Shown here piece after piece: positions 37,427 through 46,103 of a DNA stretch of 64,000 nucleotides (position 1 is its first letter; each line of letters starts with the position of its first letter). Under the pieces are notes generated by a model that did no database searches, had not been told where the DNA came from, and worked only from the letters and a program-made list of their open reading frames with translations. The stretch is from Bog-473 sp963787485 (lineage in GTDB: Bacteria; Actinomycetota; Acidimicrobiia; Acidimicrobiales; RAAP-2): contig CAWBDF010000006.1 in assembly GCA_963787485.1 (NCBI GenBank), positions 124,001-188,000 of the forward strand. Reading direction: 5' to 3'. A program made the translations under genes and the position numbers.

Positions 37427-39106
37427 GTGCCTCCCCAGTTCATCTTCACCATGCGCGGCCTGGCGCGGTTCCATCCACCCGATCGCGAGGTCTTGAAGGG
37501 CATCAACCTGTCCTTCTATCCAGGGGCCAAGATCGGCGTGATCGGAGCCAACGGCTCGGGCAAGTCTTCGTTGTTGCGGATCATGGCCGGTCAGGACGAC
37601 GGGTACACCGGAGAGGCTCGCCTCACGCCGGGTTTCACCGTGGGGCACCTCGCTCAGGAACCCCAGCTCGACGAGTCCAAGGACGTTGCGGGCAACGTGG
37701 CGAAAGGCGCCGGCGAAGCCACGCGCCTGGTGGACCGCTACAACGAGGTCTGTGCGGCCTTCGGCGAGCCCGATGCGGACATTGACGCCCTCTTGTCCGA
37801 GCAGGCCGACTTGCAGACCAAGATCGACGCCGCCGGAGCCTGGGAGCTCGAGCGAACCTTTGAGATCGCCATGGACGCCCTGCGCCTCCCTCCCGGTGAC
37901 GCCGACGTCAGCACCCTTTCGGGAGGGGAGCGCCGCCGGGTGGCCCTGTGCCGGTTGTTGCTGTCGAAACCCGACCTGCTCCTCCTCGACGAGCCCACCA
38001 ACCATCTCGACGCCGAGTCCGTCGCCTGGCTCGAGCGGACGCTGCAGGAGTACCCGGGCACCGTCGTGGCTGTGACCCATGACCGCTACTTCCTCGACAA
38101 CGTGGCGGGGTGGATCCTCGAACTCGACCGCGGGCACGGTATCCCCTGGGAAGGCAATTACTCATCTTGGCTCGAACAGAAGCAGGCCCGCCTCGCCGCC
38201 GAGGAGAAGGCGGATCGATCCCGCCAAGCCTCGCTCGAGCGCGAGCTCGAGTGGATCCGGATGTCACCTCGGGCCCGGCAGAGCAAGGGAAAGGCCCGGG
38301 TCAGCGCCTACAACGAGTTGGTGGTGGAGGCGGAATCGGCCGAGCGGAGCGCGGACAAGGTGGAGTTGAGCATTCCGCCCGGTCCTCGCCTGGGGGACCA
38401 GGTGCTCGTGGCCGCCGGTGTGGTCAAGGCCTTCGGGGACCGGCTCCTCATGGACGGATTGCACTTTCTCCTCCCGCCTGGGGGAATCGTCGGTGTCATC
38501 GGCCCCAACGGGGCCGGAAAGACCACCCTCTTCAAGATGATCGTGGGGGAGGAGGAGCCGGACGCGGGCACCCTCACGGTCGGTGCGTCGGTCGAGCTGG
38601 CCTATGTCGACCAGTCACGCCACACGCTGGCGCCCGACGCAACCGCCTTCGAGGAGATCACCGGCGGGGCGGAGCGCCTCACCGTCGCTGGGCGAGAGCT
38701 GCACGGTCGCGCCTACGTGGCCGGGTTCGGCTTCAAGGGGAGCGACCAGCAAAAGAAAGTGGGGCAGCTCTCGGGCGGGGAGCGCAACCGCGTCCTCCTG
38801 GCCAAGGTTCTCCGCGGCGGGGGGAACGTCCTTCTCCTCGACGAGCCCACCAACGACCTCGACGTCGACACGCTGCGAGCACTCGAAGACGCCCTCCTCT
38901 CGTTCCCGGGCTGTGCCGTGATCATCAGCCACGACCGCTGGTTCCTGGACCGCATCGCCACCCACGTCCTGGCTTTCGAGGGGGAGTCGGAGGTCCGGTG
39001 GTGGGAGGGGAACTTCAGCAGCTACGAGGCGGACCGGAAGCGACGTCTGGGCGCCGAAGCTGATCAGCCCCACCGATTGCGCTACAAGCCGCTCGTCCGG
39101 GACTGA
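37427..39106 (+). CDS. ettA: ABC-F translational throttle EttA
   Basis: 559 residues, the length of EttA. Two ABC domains without membrane parts: Walker A GANGSGKSSL and GPNGAGKTTL, signatures LSGGERRRVALC and LSGGERNRVLLA, and DEPTNHLD / DEPTNDLD Walker B stretches with the ABC-F wording. The arm and linker between the domains hold WIRMSPRARQSKGKARVSAY, typical of EttA. It binds the ribosomal E site and gates the first translation steps according to ATP/ADP. Start GTG 37427. The 3' end overlaps the convergent NRDE gene by 25 bp. Confidence 0.93.
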   Translation: MPPQFIFTMRGLARFHPPDREVLKGINLSFYPGAKIGVIGANGSGKSSLLRIMAGQDDGYTGEARLTPGFTVGHLAQEPQLDESKDVAGNVAKGAGEATRLVDRYNEVCAAFGEPDADIDALLSEQADLQTKIDAAGAWELERTFEIAMDALRLPPGDADVSTLSGGERRRVALCRLLLSKPDLLLLDEPTNHLDAESVAWLERTLQEYPGTVVAVTHDRYFLDNVAGWILELDRGHGIPWEGNYSSWLEQKQARLAAEEKADRSRQASLERELEWIRMSPRARQSKGKARVSAYNELVVEAESAERSADKVELSIPPGPRLGDQVLVAAGVVKAFGDRLLMDGLHFLLPPGGIVGVIGPNGAGKTTLFKMIVGEEEPDAGTLTVGASVELAYVDQSRHTLAPDATAFEEITGGAERLTVAGRELHGRAYVAGFGFKGSDQQKKVGQLSGGERNRVLLAKVLRGGGNVLLLDEPTNDLDVDTLRALEDALLSFPGCAVIISHDRWFLDRIATHVLAFEGESEVRWWEGNFSSYEADRKRRLGAEADQPHRLRYKPLVRD

Positions 39107-39921
39107 ACTGGGGTCACGTCGAGGTCCTGGCCGGACCCGCCCGGACCTCCGGGATCGCAGCCCGGTTCGCTCTTGTTCGAACCAGTTGCCCACAGGGCGC
39201 TGACGTCCTGGTACGGGTTGCTGCACGGGGGACCCTCGGCTACCCACATCCGGGGGAGACCGTGGGTCGGCACTCTCACCAGGCATGACGACCGCGTGCC
39301 GAACCCCTCACGGTGGACGCAATTGGCCACGTTGGGGTGATCCTCGCCTTCAGGAAGCTGGTGGTCCACCAGAACGCGGCAAAAACCCTCGACGACGCGG
39401 TCCCCGTCGGCCGGTGAGCCCAAGGTCGCTCGGACCATGTCGACTTTCGGGGAGGGGGAGGCGATCGCCCGATTCTCGAGCACGTGGATCCCTGGTCCGA
39501 GGCTGACCGCCGACGCGCCGTCGGGCCCGGTGAAGTCGATGAAGAACAGCGTCGTGCGGTCGCCGACGAGGAGCCAGGCACCGTTGTAGTTCACCGGCCG
39601 GAAATCGGCCAGGAACACCTCCACCGCTTCGGGGGCGGTGCGGTGTCGCGCGAGCGCGAGTGGGAGCTCCCCTCGTGAGCGCTTCGTCGGGTCCTTGGCC
39701 TCGCCGAGCGGCTGGTTGGTCAGGCCGGCACACACTCCGTACTCGTTGACGGCCAGCCACGTGCCACCCGACAGCTCGTCTCGACCTCCGAGGACCCGGG
39801 GCGGTCCTTCCGAGAGCACCGTGATCGGCGTGGTCGGGCGCTCGAGCACCTCGTCGCGATTGGCTCCGACGATGAGGGGCTCGTCTGGGACAAGCCGAGA
39901 GGCCACGATGAGGAGGCACAC
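39082..39921 (-). CDS. NRDE (TANGO2) family protein
   Basis: 279 residues from GTG 39921, chosen so that the protein begins (M)CLLIVASR as all family members do; Cys2 is the conserved N-terminal cysteine. The name-giving NRDE (VGANRDEVLERPT), GGRDELSGGTWLAVN and GVCAGLTNQP follow. The family occurs from bacteria to humans (TANGO2); proposed roles are in heme or lipid handling, not settled. The final 35 residues are Gly/Pro-rich and overlap the ettA 3' end, so they may be extra. Confidence 0.82.
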   Translation of the reverse strand: MCLLIVASRLVPDEPLIVGANRDEVLERPTTPITVLSEGPPRVLGGRDELSGGTWLAVNEYGVCAGLTNQPLGEAKDPTKRSRGELPLALARHRTAPEAVEVFLADFRPVNYNGAWLLVGDRTTLFFIDFTGPDGASAVSLGPGIHVLENRAIASPSPKVDMVRATLGSPADGDRVVEGFCRVLVDHQLPEGEDHPNVANCVHREGFGTRSSCLVRVPTHGLPRMWVAEGPPCSNPYQDVSALWATGSNKSEPGCDPGGPGGSGQDLDVTPVQSRTSGL

Positions 39922-40018
39922 ACAGTGACTGTAACGAGGCCTGTCCCGAACGTGACCTGTCCCGCCACCACGGAGCGGGAGACCTGGCAACGTCGGATCC
40001 GTGGGCTAGCGTGCCGCC

Positions 40019-40774
40019 ATGCGAACCATCGTTCTTCGTGGGGCGAACGTCATCGCGCCCGCGATGGCGCTGGGCATGGCTGTCGCCATCGTCCTTCCCG
40101 CTCTCCCGTCATCAGCGAGGAACTCGCCGGCGAACATCAAGGCCCTCACCGACAGCATCAACCGAGCCAAGCACTTGACCTACGAAGCTCAGTACACGTC
40201 GGTCACCAACGGCCAGACGAACACGGTCACCATCGCCCAGTCCCCGCCGAAATCGAATTTCTCGACTTCGAGCGGCAGCGTGATCAACAACGGCAAGTCG
40301 ACCTACTACTGCAACTCCGCCAGCTCCTCGAGCGCGGGGAGTTCCGGGAACTCAGGCAACTCGGGAGGTTCGGGAAGCTCGGGCAAAGGTTCCGTCACCT
40401 GCGTCTCTTCCAAGGGCTCCAACCCACTGCTGGGTATTGAGGACGCCTTCAGTCCGGCTCTCGCCCTCAACGCCTTGGGCCAAGCCCGACAGACGATCAT
40501 CGCCCGTGCTCTCGGGATCAAGGTGTCGTACTCGACCGCCTCCTTCGCCGGTCAGCCGTCCACCTGCGCCAGCGTGAATGTACGGGGCAGGACCGCCAAG
40601 TACTGCGTGACGAAGCAGGGGATCCTGTCCTACTCGGGGTCAGGGTCAGCGGGATATTTCGAGCTCACCAAGTATTCGCCGACGCCGTCGGCCAACCTCT
40701 TCGCGCTTCCCGCCGGAGCCACGACCGCTACCCTGCCGACCGTGCCCGGGGGCTCCTCCATATCGGTCCCATAG
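40019..40774 (+). CDS. Secreted protein of unknown function with Ser/Gly-rich insert
   Basis: 251 residues from ATG 40019. A signal peptide with core IAPAMALGMAVAIVLPALP is cleaved probably near SSA-R. The mature part starts with a helix (NIKALTDSINRAKHLTYEAQ) and beta strands, as in mycobacterial LppX/LprG-like lipid carriers (weak resemblance only), is split at about 100-125 by a Ser/Gly/Asn-rich loop, and has three or four cysteines (YYCN, VTCV, STCA, KYCV) that may pair outside the cell. Function unknown. The methyltransferase follows after 13 bp. Confidence 0.6.
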   Translation: MRTIVLRGANVIAPAMALGMAVAIVLPALPSSARNSPANIKALTDSINRAKHLTYEAQYTSVTNGQTNTVTIAQSPPKSNFSTSSGSVINNGKSTYYCNSASSSSAGSSGNSGNSGGSGSSGKGSVTCVSSKGSNPLLGIEDAFSPALALNALGQARQTIIARALGIKVSYSTASFAGQPSTCASVNVRGRTAKYCVTKQGILSYSGSGSAGYFELTKYSPTPSANLFALPAGATTATLPTVPGGSSISVP

Positions 40775-40787
40775 GAGATCGGCCACG

Positions 40788-41369
40788 GTGCACGACCGCT
40801 GGCAGCACAGCAAGGTCCAGCGGGGTACGGCGTACGACCGTCGATTCGAGAACCTCGCGGCGGCTGGGGTGGACGTACACGGCGAGGCGGCGCTGGTCGA
40901 TTCCTACGGTCCGGGGTCGGTGCTGGACGCAGGCTGCGGCACGGGCCGGGTGGCGATCGAGCTCGACCGACTGGGCCACGCCGTGGTTGGGGTCGACGTC
41001 GACCCGGCAATGTTGGAGGTGGCGCGTGCCAAGGCCCCGAGCCTCGAGTGGGTCCAGGGCGACCTGACCGACCCGACTCTCCATTTCGGCCGGATCTTCG
41101 ACACGGTCGTGATGGCGGGCAACGTGTTGATCTTCGTCCCGGTCGGGACCGAGGAGCAGGTCATCAGGGACGCGGCGTCCTGGCTGGTTCCGGGTGGGCG
41201 GATCATCGCCGGTTACACCCTCAGCCCCGGCGGGTTTGGCCCGACTGAGCACGATGCTGCTGCCACCCGGGCAGGTCTCGTGCTCGAGGACCGTTGGTCG
41301 ACCTGGGATCGCCGGCCCTTCGGCGCGGGGGACACCTACGCGGTCAGTGTGCATCGGCGCCCGGCCTGA
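40788..41369 (+). CDS. Class I SAM-dependent methyltransferase
   Basis: 193 residues from GTG 40788. Motif I VLDAGCGTGRVAIEL, post-I acidic residue in GVDVDPAM, motif II near WVQGDLTD and motif III around LVPGGRIIAGY are well formed; the fold is complete. Substrate not predictable. The minisatellite starts 3 bp after the stop codon. Confidence 0.83.
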   Translation: MHDRWQHSKVQRGTAYDRRFENLAAAGVDVHGEAALVDSYGPGSVLDAGCGTGRVAIELDRLGHAVVGVDVDPAMLEVARAKAPSLEWVQGDLTDPTLHFGRIFDTVVMAGNVLIFVPVGTEEQVIRDAASWLVPGGRIIAGYTLSPGGFGPTEHDAAATRAGLVLEDRWSTWDRRPFGAGDTYAVSVHRRPA

Positions 41370-41371
41370 AT

Positions 41372-41563
41372 CCCCATATACGACCCCCCCGTATACGACC
41401 CCCCCCGTATACGACCCCCCGTATACGACCCCCCGTATACGACCCCCCGTATACGACCCCCCCGTATACGACCCCCCGTATACGACCCCCCCGTATACGA
41501 CCCCCCCGTATACGACCCCCCCGTATACGACCCCCCGTATACGACCCCCCGTATACGACCCCC
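41372..41563. repeat. Minisatellite: 13 units of GTATACGA plus a C-run
   Basis: Units start near 41376, 41391, 41407, 41421, 41435, 41449, 41464, 41478, 41493, 41508, 41523, 41537 and 41551. Each has the palindrome CGTATACG (the first is CATATACG) followed by A and a run of 6-8 C, so the period is 14-16 bp and varies only through the C-run. No coding role is likely, although all frames of the array are open. Confidence 0.95.
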
Positions 41564-41613
41564 TTTCCCTCACCGCAAAGACGCAACGGAGTCGCAACTA
41601 TTGGCCTTATCAG

Positions 41614-41650
41614 TGCACGAACGTGCAGAAGAATGAGCTTTCGGTAGAAT
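41614..41650 (+). promoter_or_regulatory. Lrp-gene promoter with palindromic operator; leaderless start
   Basis: TAGAAT at 41645-41650 is a good -10 only 7 bp before the ATG at 41658, so the transcript should begin at or near the start codon. The palindrome TGCACG-AA-CGTGCA (41614-41627) ends 17 bp upstream of it and covers the -35 position, as an autoregulatory operator would. Confidence 0.5.
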
Positions 41651-41657
41651 TAACCCC

Positions 41658-42137
41658 ATGGGAAGCGATGCACTCGACGCAATCGATCACCAGATCATCG
41701 AGCTGCTGTCACAGAATGCTCGGCGGACGATGGCCGATATCGGTGAACAGGTGTCACTGTCGGCCTCTGCAGTGACGAGAAGAATTGAGCGGCTCGAGCG
41801 GACTGGGGTGATCGCCGGGTACACCGTGGTCGTCGATCACCGCAAGGCTGGACGACCCATCCAGGCCTTCACCGAGGTGCGGTTTGCTGGCACGACCGAC
41901 CTCCAAGAGATCAAGGAGACTGCCATGCAGCTCTCCGAGGTCCAAGCCCTCTTTACGACTGCGGGCGATCCCGATGCGCTGGTGTGGCTGCAGGTCCCCG
42001 ACGTCGAACGGCTGGGTCAGGTGATTGAGCAGCTCCGCCGCCGTGGCCGCGTCACCGGGACCAAGACCCTGATCGTGCTGGACACGTGGTCGCGCCACCG
42101 CGCGCTCGAGCCGAACCGCATCCCCGTTCACACCTAG
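41658..42137 (+). CDS. Lrp/AsnC family transcriptional regulator
   Basis: 159 residues, standard for the family. An N-terminal winged helix (LDAIDHQIIELLSQNARRTM and VSLSASAVTRRIERLERTGV) is followed by a hinge and the RAM ligand-binding domain (AFTEVRFAG, then VQALFTTAGDPDALVWLQV). Such regulators sense amino acids and form octamers that wrap DNA. The promoter just upstream holds a palindrome suited to autoregulation. Its stop overlaps the convergent DinB-type gene by 4 bp. Confidence 0.88.
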   Translation: MGSDALDAIDHQIIELLSQNARRTMADIGEQVSLSASAVTRRIERLERTGVIAGYTVVVDHRKAGRPIQAFTEVRFAGTTDLQEIKETAMQLSEVQALFTTAGDPDALVWLQVPDVERLGQVIEQLRRRGRVTGTKTLIVLDTWSRHRALEPNRIPVHT

Positions 42138-42805
42138 GCCGGTCCGGGTCCCCCCGACGAGCTGGCAGCGCTGCGGGAGGACTCCCAGGGCCGAAGGACG
42201 GGCGGGTCTCCTCGACCGAGGATCCATGACCAGAGGGCGACAGGATCCGTACGGTCAGGGAGCCGCAGGAGGTCCCGTGGCAACCAGGCGCTCACGAGAT
42301 CGGGAGGAACGTCAACGGGAACGAGTCCCAGATCGCCACGGTGCAGTACGACCTCCCTCCATCGGGAGAGCACCACCATGCGTGAGCTCTCCGCGTCGCC
42401 CCGCGAATTGTTCGACAGAGCGTCCCAAGCCACATCGGGGAGCTCCCTCATGATCTGCTCTACGGCAGCCGAGGTCTGGCGAACGTCCAGGATCAACTCA
42501 GCTGCGGAGCGCCCTGCACCGGCCTCGATCTGCGCGTGCCGTTGCCCCAAGCCGCCGGGGTATTGCTCACGCCGCTCGCCTTTGGCGGCACCCTCGAGTC
42601 GCCACACCACGCTGTCGGCGTTCCGAGCAAGGTGCGTGAGCGTGTGGCCAATGCTCCAGCCGGGCAGTTGGCTCGGCCCTCGCGCGGCTTCGTCGTCAAG
42701 GCGTTCTATGGTCCGTTCCAGCTCGGCTTGCGCGGCGACGCAACCCTCGACCCACACCGATGGAGCTCCGCCACCGGGTGTATCGGCGGTCAGTTGGGAG
42801 AACAT
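42134..42805 (-). CDS. Mycothiol-dependent maleylpyruvate isomerase family protein (DinB fold)
   Basis: 223 residues from ATG 42805. The MDMPI N-terminal domain shows the four-helix DinB fold with its metal-binding histidines: LPGWSIGHTLTHLARNADS and WREVVLHRGDLGL. Related proteins use mycothiol, the actinobacterial thiol, for isomerisation or detoxification. The exact substrate is unknown. It is divergent from the SulP gene (87 bp between starts), and the C-terminal tail is Ser/Pro-rich. Confidence 0.78.
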   Translation of the reverse strand: MFSQLTADTPGGGAPSVWVEGCVAAQAELERTIERLDDEAARGPSQLPGWSIGHTLTHLARNADSVVWRLEGAAKGERREQYPGGLGQRHAQIEAGAGRSAAELILDVRQTSAAVEQIMRELPDVAWDALSNNSRGDAESSRMVVLSRWREVVLHRGDLGLVPVDVPPDLVSAWLPRDLLRLPDRTDPVALWSWILGRGDPPVLRPWESSRSAASSSGGPGPA

Positions 42806-42892
42806 TCGCTTGCCGCCTCCGTTGCCTCTCGTTCGTCTCGGCCGGCGGGTGGCATCGACCTGACGAACACCATTGTGGGCGAAAATGACCCC

Positions 42893-44566
42893 GTGCGTTC
42901 ACTCCCGGTGTTCACCTCCATGCACGGCTATCGCCGGCAGTGGGTGAGCGCTGATCTGGTCGCAGGAACCACCCTCCTCGTCATCGCCGTGCCCGAGCAG
43001 CTGGCAACGTCGCGGCTGGCCGGCATGCCTCCGATCTCGGGGTTCTACGCGTTCGTCGTCGGGACGGCCGTCTTTGCGTTGCTGGGCTCGAGTCCGCAGG
43101 TCTCGGTGGGCGCGGATTCCACGATCGCGCCGCTCTTCGCGGTGGGCGTCGCGGCGCTGGCGACGACGGGTTCCGCCCACTACGTGAACCTTGTGGGGAT
43201 CCTGGCGGTCATGGTCGGGATTTTGGTGATGTTGGTGAGCCTCCTGAGGCTCGGTTGGATCGCCGAGTTCCTCTCCATTCCAATCGTCAAGGGCTTCCTC
43301 TCCGGAGTAGCCGTCATCATCATCGTTCATCAACTGCCCGACTTGCTCGGTCTCCCTCCGGCTGCTGGTTCGAACGAACATCGGCTCGCGTACCTCTTCA
43401 CGCACCTGAACGAGGTGAACGGGTGGTCGTTGGCCATCGGTGTCAGCGTGCTCACCGTCATGGTCGTGAGCACCCAGATCGATCGCCGGATCCCCGGTGC
43501 GCTGGTGGGCATGGTGGGTGCGACGGCAGTGGTCGCCGCGTTGAACCTTCAATCCCACGGCGTCGCCGTGCTCGGTCAGGTCCACGCCGGAGCCCCGCGA
43601 TTTGGACTGATCGGACTCTCATGGTCCTCAGTGCGAAGCTTGGCACCGCTCGCAGCCGTGGTCGCCCTGGTGGTCGTGACCCAAACAGCGGCCACCACCC
43701 GGGCCTTCGCCGATGTCGGAGGCTACGACATTGAGGCAGGGAGGGACTTCCTGGGGGTGGGTGCGGGCAACATCGGTGCCGGCCTGATCGGTTCGTTCCC
43801 CGTGAACGCGTCCCCGCCGCGCACCGGAGCGGTTGCCGCGGCGGGGGGGCGCACCCAGGCCGGCCCGCTGGGAGCGGCCGCGATCATGGCAGTCTTCATT
43901 CCGTTCGCAAACGTGCTGCGCGACGTCCCACTCGCGGCGCTGGCCGCCGTGCTCATCGCCATTGCGGCTCGACTCTTCGACGTTCGGGGACTGATCTCCA
44001 TTGCCCGCTTCAGTTGGCTCGAGTTCGGACTGACCGCAGTCACGCTCGTGACCGTCGTTCTCGTCGGAGTCGAACAGGGGATCGCCGTGGCGGTGTTCCT
44101 GGCGATCCTCGACCGGATTCGCATCAGCGCGCGCACGCAGCTCCACGTACTGGGCCGGATCCCCGGGACGACCAGCTGGGCCCGGTCGGTGTTCGAACCA
44201 CGGGCCACGCCCGTGGCCGGCGTTCTGGTGGCTATGTTCGCCACGCCGATCTGGTATGCCAACGCAATTCACTTTCGGGAGGAGGTGGCGGTCGCCATCG
44301 CGCGGTCATCCGGGCCGATTCAGGTCCTGGTCCTCGACACCATCGGCATGTCGGACATCGACTTCACCGGAACCCGTGCGCTGGCACGGGTGGTCGCGTC
44401 CTGCGAACGCGACCACATCGCCTTGGGCGTCGCCCGCGCCGGCCTCCATCTTCACGACAGCCTGCGCCGCAGCGGTCTCGCGGCACGCATTGGCGAGGAC
44501 CGATTCTACGATACGGTGGACCACGCGGTGAATGCCCTCGCCCCCGGTTCGCTTCCGCCGGGCTGA
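42893..44566 (+). CDS. SulP-family anion transporter with STAS domain
   Basis: 557 residues from GTG 42893, chosen because SulP proteins begin a few residues before the DLVAGTTLLVIAVPEQLA segment; ATG 42920 is possible. About 12-14 transmembrane helices contain GMPPISGFYAFVVGTAVFALL, the helix-10 region GLIGSFPVNASPPRTG, and a C-terminal STAS domain (VLDTIGMSDIDFTGTRAL). Members carry sulfate, bicarbonate, dicarboxylates or other anions. No sulfate-assimilation gene or carbonic anhydrase is nearby to settle the substrate. Confidence 0.87.
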   Translation: MRSLPVFTSMHGYRRQWVSADLVAGTTLLVIAVPEQLATSRLAGMPPISGFYAFVVGTAVFALLGSSPQVSVGADSTIAPLFAVGVAALATTGSAHYVNLVGILAVMVGILVMLVSLLRLGWIAEFLSIPIVKGFLSGVAVIIIVHQLPDLLGLPPAAGSNEHRLAYLFTHLNEVNGWSLAIGVSVLTVMVVSTQIDRRIPGALVGMVGATAVVAALNLQSHGVAVLGQVHAGAPRFGLIGLSWSSVRSLAPLAAVVALVVVTQTAATTRAFADVGGYDIEAGRDFLGVGAGNIGAGLIGSFPVNASPPRTGAVAAAGGRTQAGPLGAAAIMAVFIPFANVLRDVPLAALAAVLIAIAARLFDVRGLISIARFSWLEFGLTAVTLVTVVLVGVEQGIAVAVFLAILDRIRISARTQLHVLGRIPGTTSWARSVFEPRATPVAGVLVAMFATPIWYANAIHFREEVAVAIARSSGPIQVLVLDTIGMSDIDFTGTRALARVVASCERDHIALGVARAGLHLHDSLRRSGLAARIGEDRFYDTVDHAVNALAPGSLPPG

Positions 44567-44580
44567 TGTGCCGGGGCGGC

Positions 44581-45444
44581 TCAGCTCACCAGCTCGAGTT
44601 CGGCCTTCACCGGCCGGTGGTCTGAACCGGCGTCCGGAAGGACCTGGCCCGACCAGGGGGTCAGCCCGCCTCGGACAATGATGTGGTCGATCTGGCTGTG
44701 CGGCCGGCGTGTCGGCCAGGTGGCACCGATCACGGCGCGCCGCCACCCGGGCATCAACCGGTGAACGAGTGGTCCCCACGTGTTCATGTCCCCAGCGAGC
44801 ACCGCGTCGGGGCGTGCCTCGGTCTGCAGCTGTCGGCGCAACTCGGCCCAGTTCCGGTGGGCGCCGAGGTGAAGGTGTGACATGTGAGTTCCGGCCACCG
44901 AGATCGGCTTCCCCTCGACGGTCAGGTCCACCACGATGGCGGCTCGCCGGACGCGGTCGGCCCGCAGCTGGCTCAGGGGGAGAACGCGCGTCGCCTCAAT
45001 CGGGAGTTCGGGTCGTACCAGCACGGCGATGCCCCACGAGCCCCGCTCCGCCTGCTGCCAGCGCTCGAGGGCGCGGATACGGTCCGGCCAGGGTCGAACG
45101 CCGTCCATGTAGAGCGCGTGGTTGGCGTTGCGCCAAATCGGTCGGGGGGCCCAGTGATCGTCGGCTCCGGGTTGGGGACGGATCCGCCGGCCCTCACCGA
45201 GGGTGTGGGCGACGATCTGGTACCCAAGGTGGCGGGCCAGCTGGCCGGACTGGCCGCCGGCGTCGTCGCCCTCCGTCGTCCATGCCTCCTCGAGCACGAT
45301 GACGTCGGTGCCCAGGGACGAAGCCGCACCGAGCAAGTCGTAGGGCCGGCCCCAGCCGTCGATCCCACAGTGGACGTTGAAGTTGGCCACGCTCAGCACG
45401 TTGCGGACCGACGATAGCGAGCCACGACGCCCACTTGGCATCAT
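44581..45444 (-). CDS. Endonuclease/exonuclease/phosphatase family protein
   Basis: 287 residues, start ATG 45444 or 45441, no strong ribosome site. The EEP fold is marked by LSVANFNVHCGI, VIVLEEAW (metal-binding Glu), VAGTHMSHLHLG, AVLAGDMNTWGPLV (GDxN) and PDAGSDHRPVKAELEL (SDH). Members act on DNA, phosphoinositides or sphingomyelin; substrate not predictable. No signal peptide, so it is cytosolic. Convergent with the SulP gene. Confidence 0.82.
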   Translation of the reverse strand: MMPSGRRGSLSSVRNVLSVANFNVHCGIDGWGRPYDLLGAASSLGTDVIVLEEAWTTEGDDAGGQSGQLARHLGYQIVAHTLGEGRRIRPQPGADDHWAPRPIWRNANHALYMDGVRPWPDRIRALERWQQAERGSWGIAVLVRPELPIEATRVLPLSQLRADRVRRAAIVVDLTVEGKPISVAGTHMSHLHLGAHRNWAELRRQLQTEARPDAVLAGDMNTWGPLVHRLMPGWRRAVIGATWPTRRPHSQIDHIIVRGGLTPWSGQVLPDAGSDHRPVKAELELVS

Positions 45445-45548
45445 GTGAGGCACATGCGGATCCTGATCACGCCGATCGGCACCCTTGAGGCGCCGATCTC
45501 GGGCGCATACACGCTGTGGACCGGTCACCTGTGCTAGGGATGCGCGTC

Positions 45549-46103
45549 ATGGGGAGTCCGGTCAACGACGGCGCGAGGGATGACGTGCGAGCCCTCGTCG
45601 AGGGCCACGACCCAACGTCACCCAGGGAAGCCCGCTCGAAGGAGCGTTTTTTGGTGGAGTTGGCCCGTCTGACCGACCCGTGCAACGAACACGCCGAGCC
45701 CACGCACGTCACTGCCTCAGGGATCGTGGTCGGTCCCCGGGGCACGGTGCTCCACCTGCACAAACGGCTCGGTATCTGGATGCAGCCGGGGGGCCACATC
45801 GACCCCGGAGAGACCCCTGAAGTGGCTGCTCGGCGCGAGGCCACCGAGGAGCTGGGACTGCGGGTCGAACACCCGGCAGCGGGCCCGCGCCTGATCCACC
45901 TCGACGTGCACGAGGCAGCCGCTGGCCACTACCACCTCGACCTGCGCTACCTCCTCTTGGCCGAGGACGGCGATCCCGACCCGCCGCCGGGCGAGAGCCC
46001 CGACGCGCGCTGGTACGAATGGGACGAGGCACTGTTGCTCGCCGATGCCGCGCTCGTGGACGCGTTGCCGGTGGCCAGGCTCGCCTTCGAGGAGATGGCG
46101 TGA
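45549..46103 (+). CDS. NUDIX hydrolase
   Basis: 184 residues from ATG 45549 (AGGGA upstream; GTG 45516, GTG 45531 and ATG 45540 are in frame). The Nudix box is complete, GHIDPGETPEVAARREATEE followed by LGL. An N-terminal helical extension of about 60 residues precedes it (REARSKERFLVELARL). The domain hydrolyses nucleoside diphosphates linked to another moiety. The GTGA overlap with the zinc-ribbon gene couples translation. Confidence 0.87.
   Translation: MGSPVNDGARDDVRALVEGHDPTSPREARSKERFLVELARLTDPCNEHAEPTHVTASGIVVGPRGTVLHLHKRLGIWMQPGGHIDPGETPEVAARREATEELGLRVEHPAAGPRLIHLDVHEAAAGHYHLDLRYLLLAEDGDPDPPPGESPDARWYEWDEALLLADAALVDALPVARLAFEEMA

Noticed and set aside
41372..41563. CRISPR array
   Set aside because: Units of 14-16 bp with no unique spacers and no cas genes.
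41344..41775. Frames coding YDPP or YTTP repeats (plus) and GGRIRG repeats (minus) over the minisatellite
   Set aside because: All six frames are open because the unit lacks stop codons; no start context or flanking domain supports a protein.
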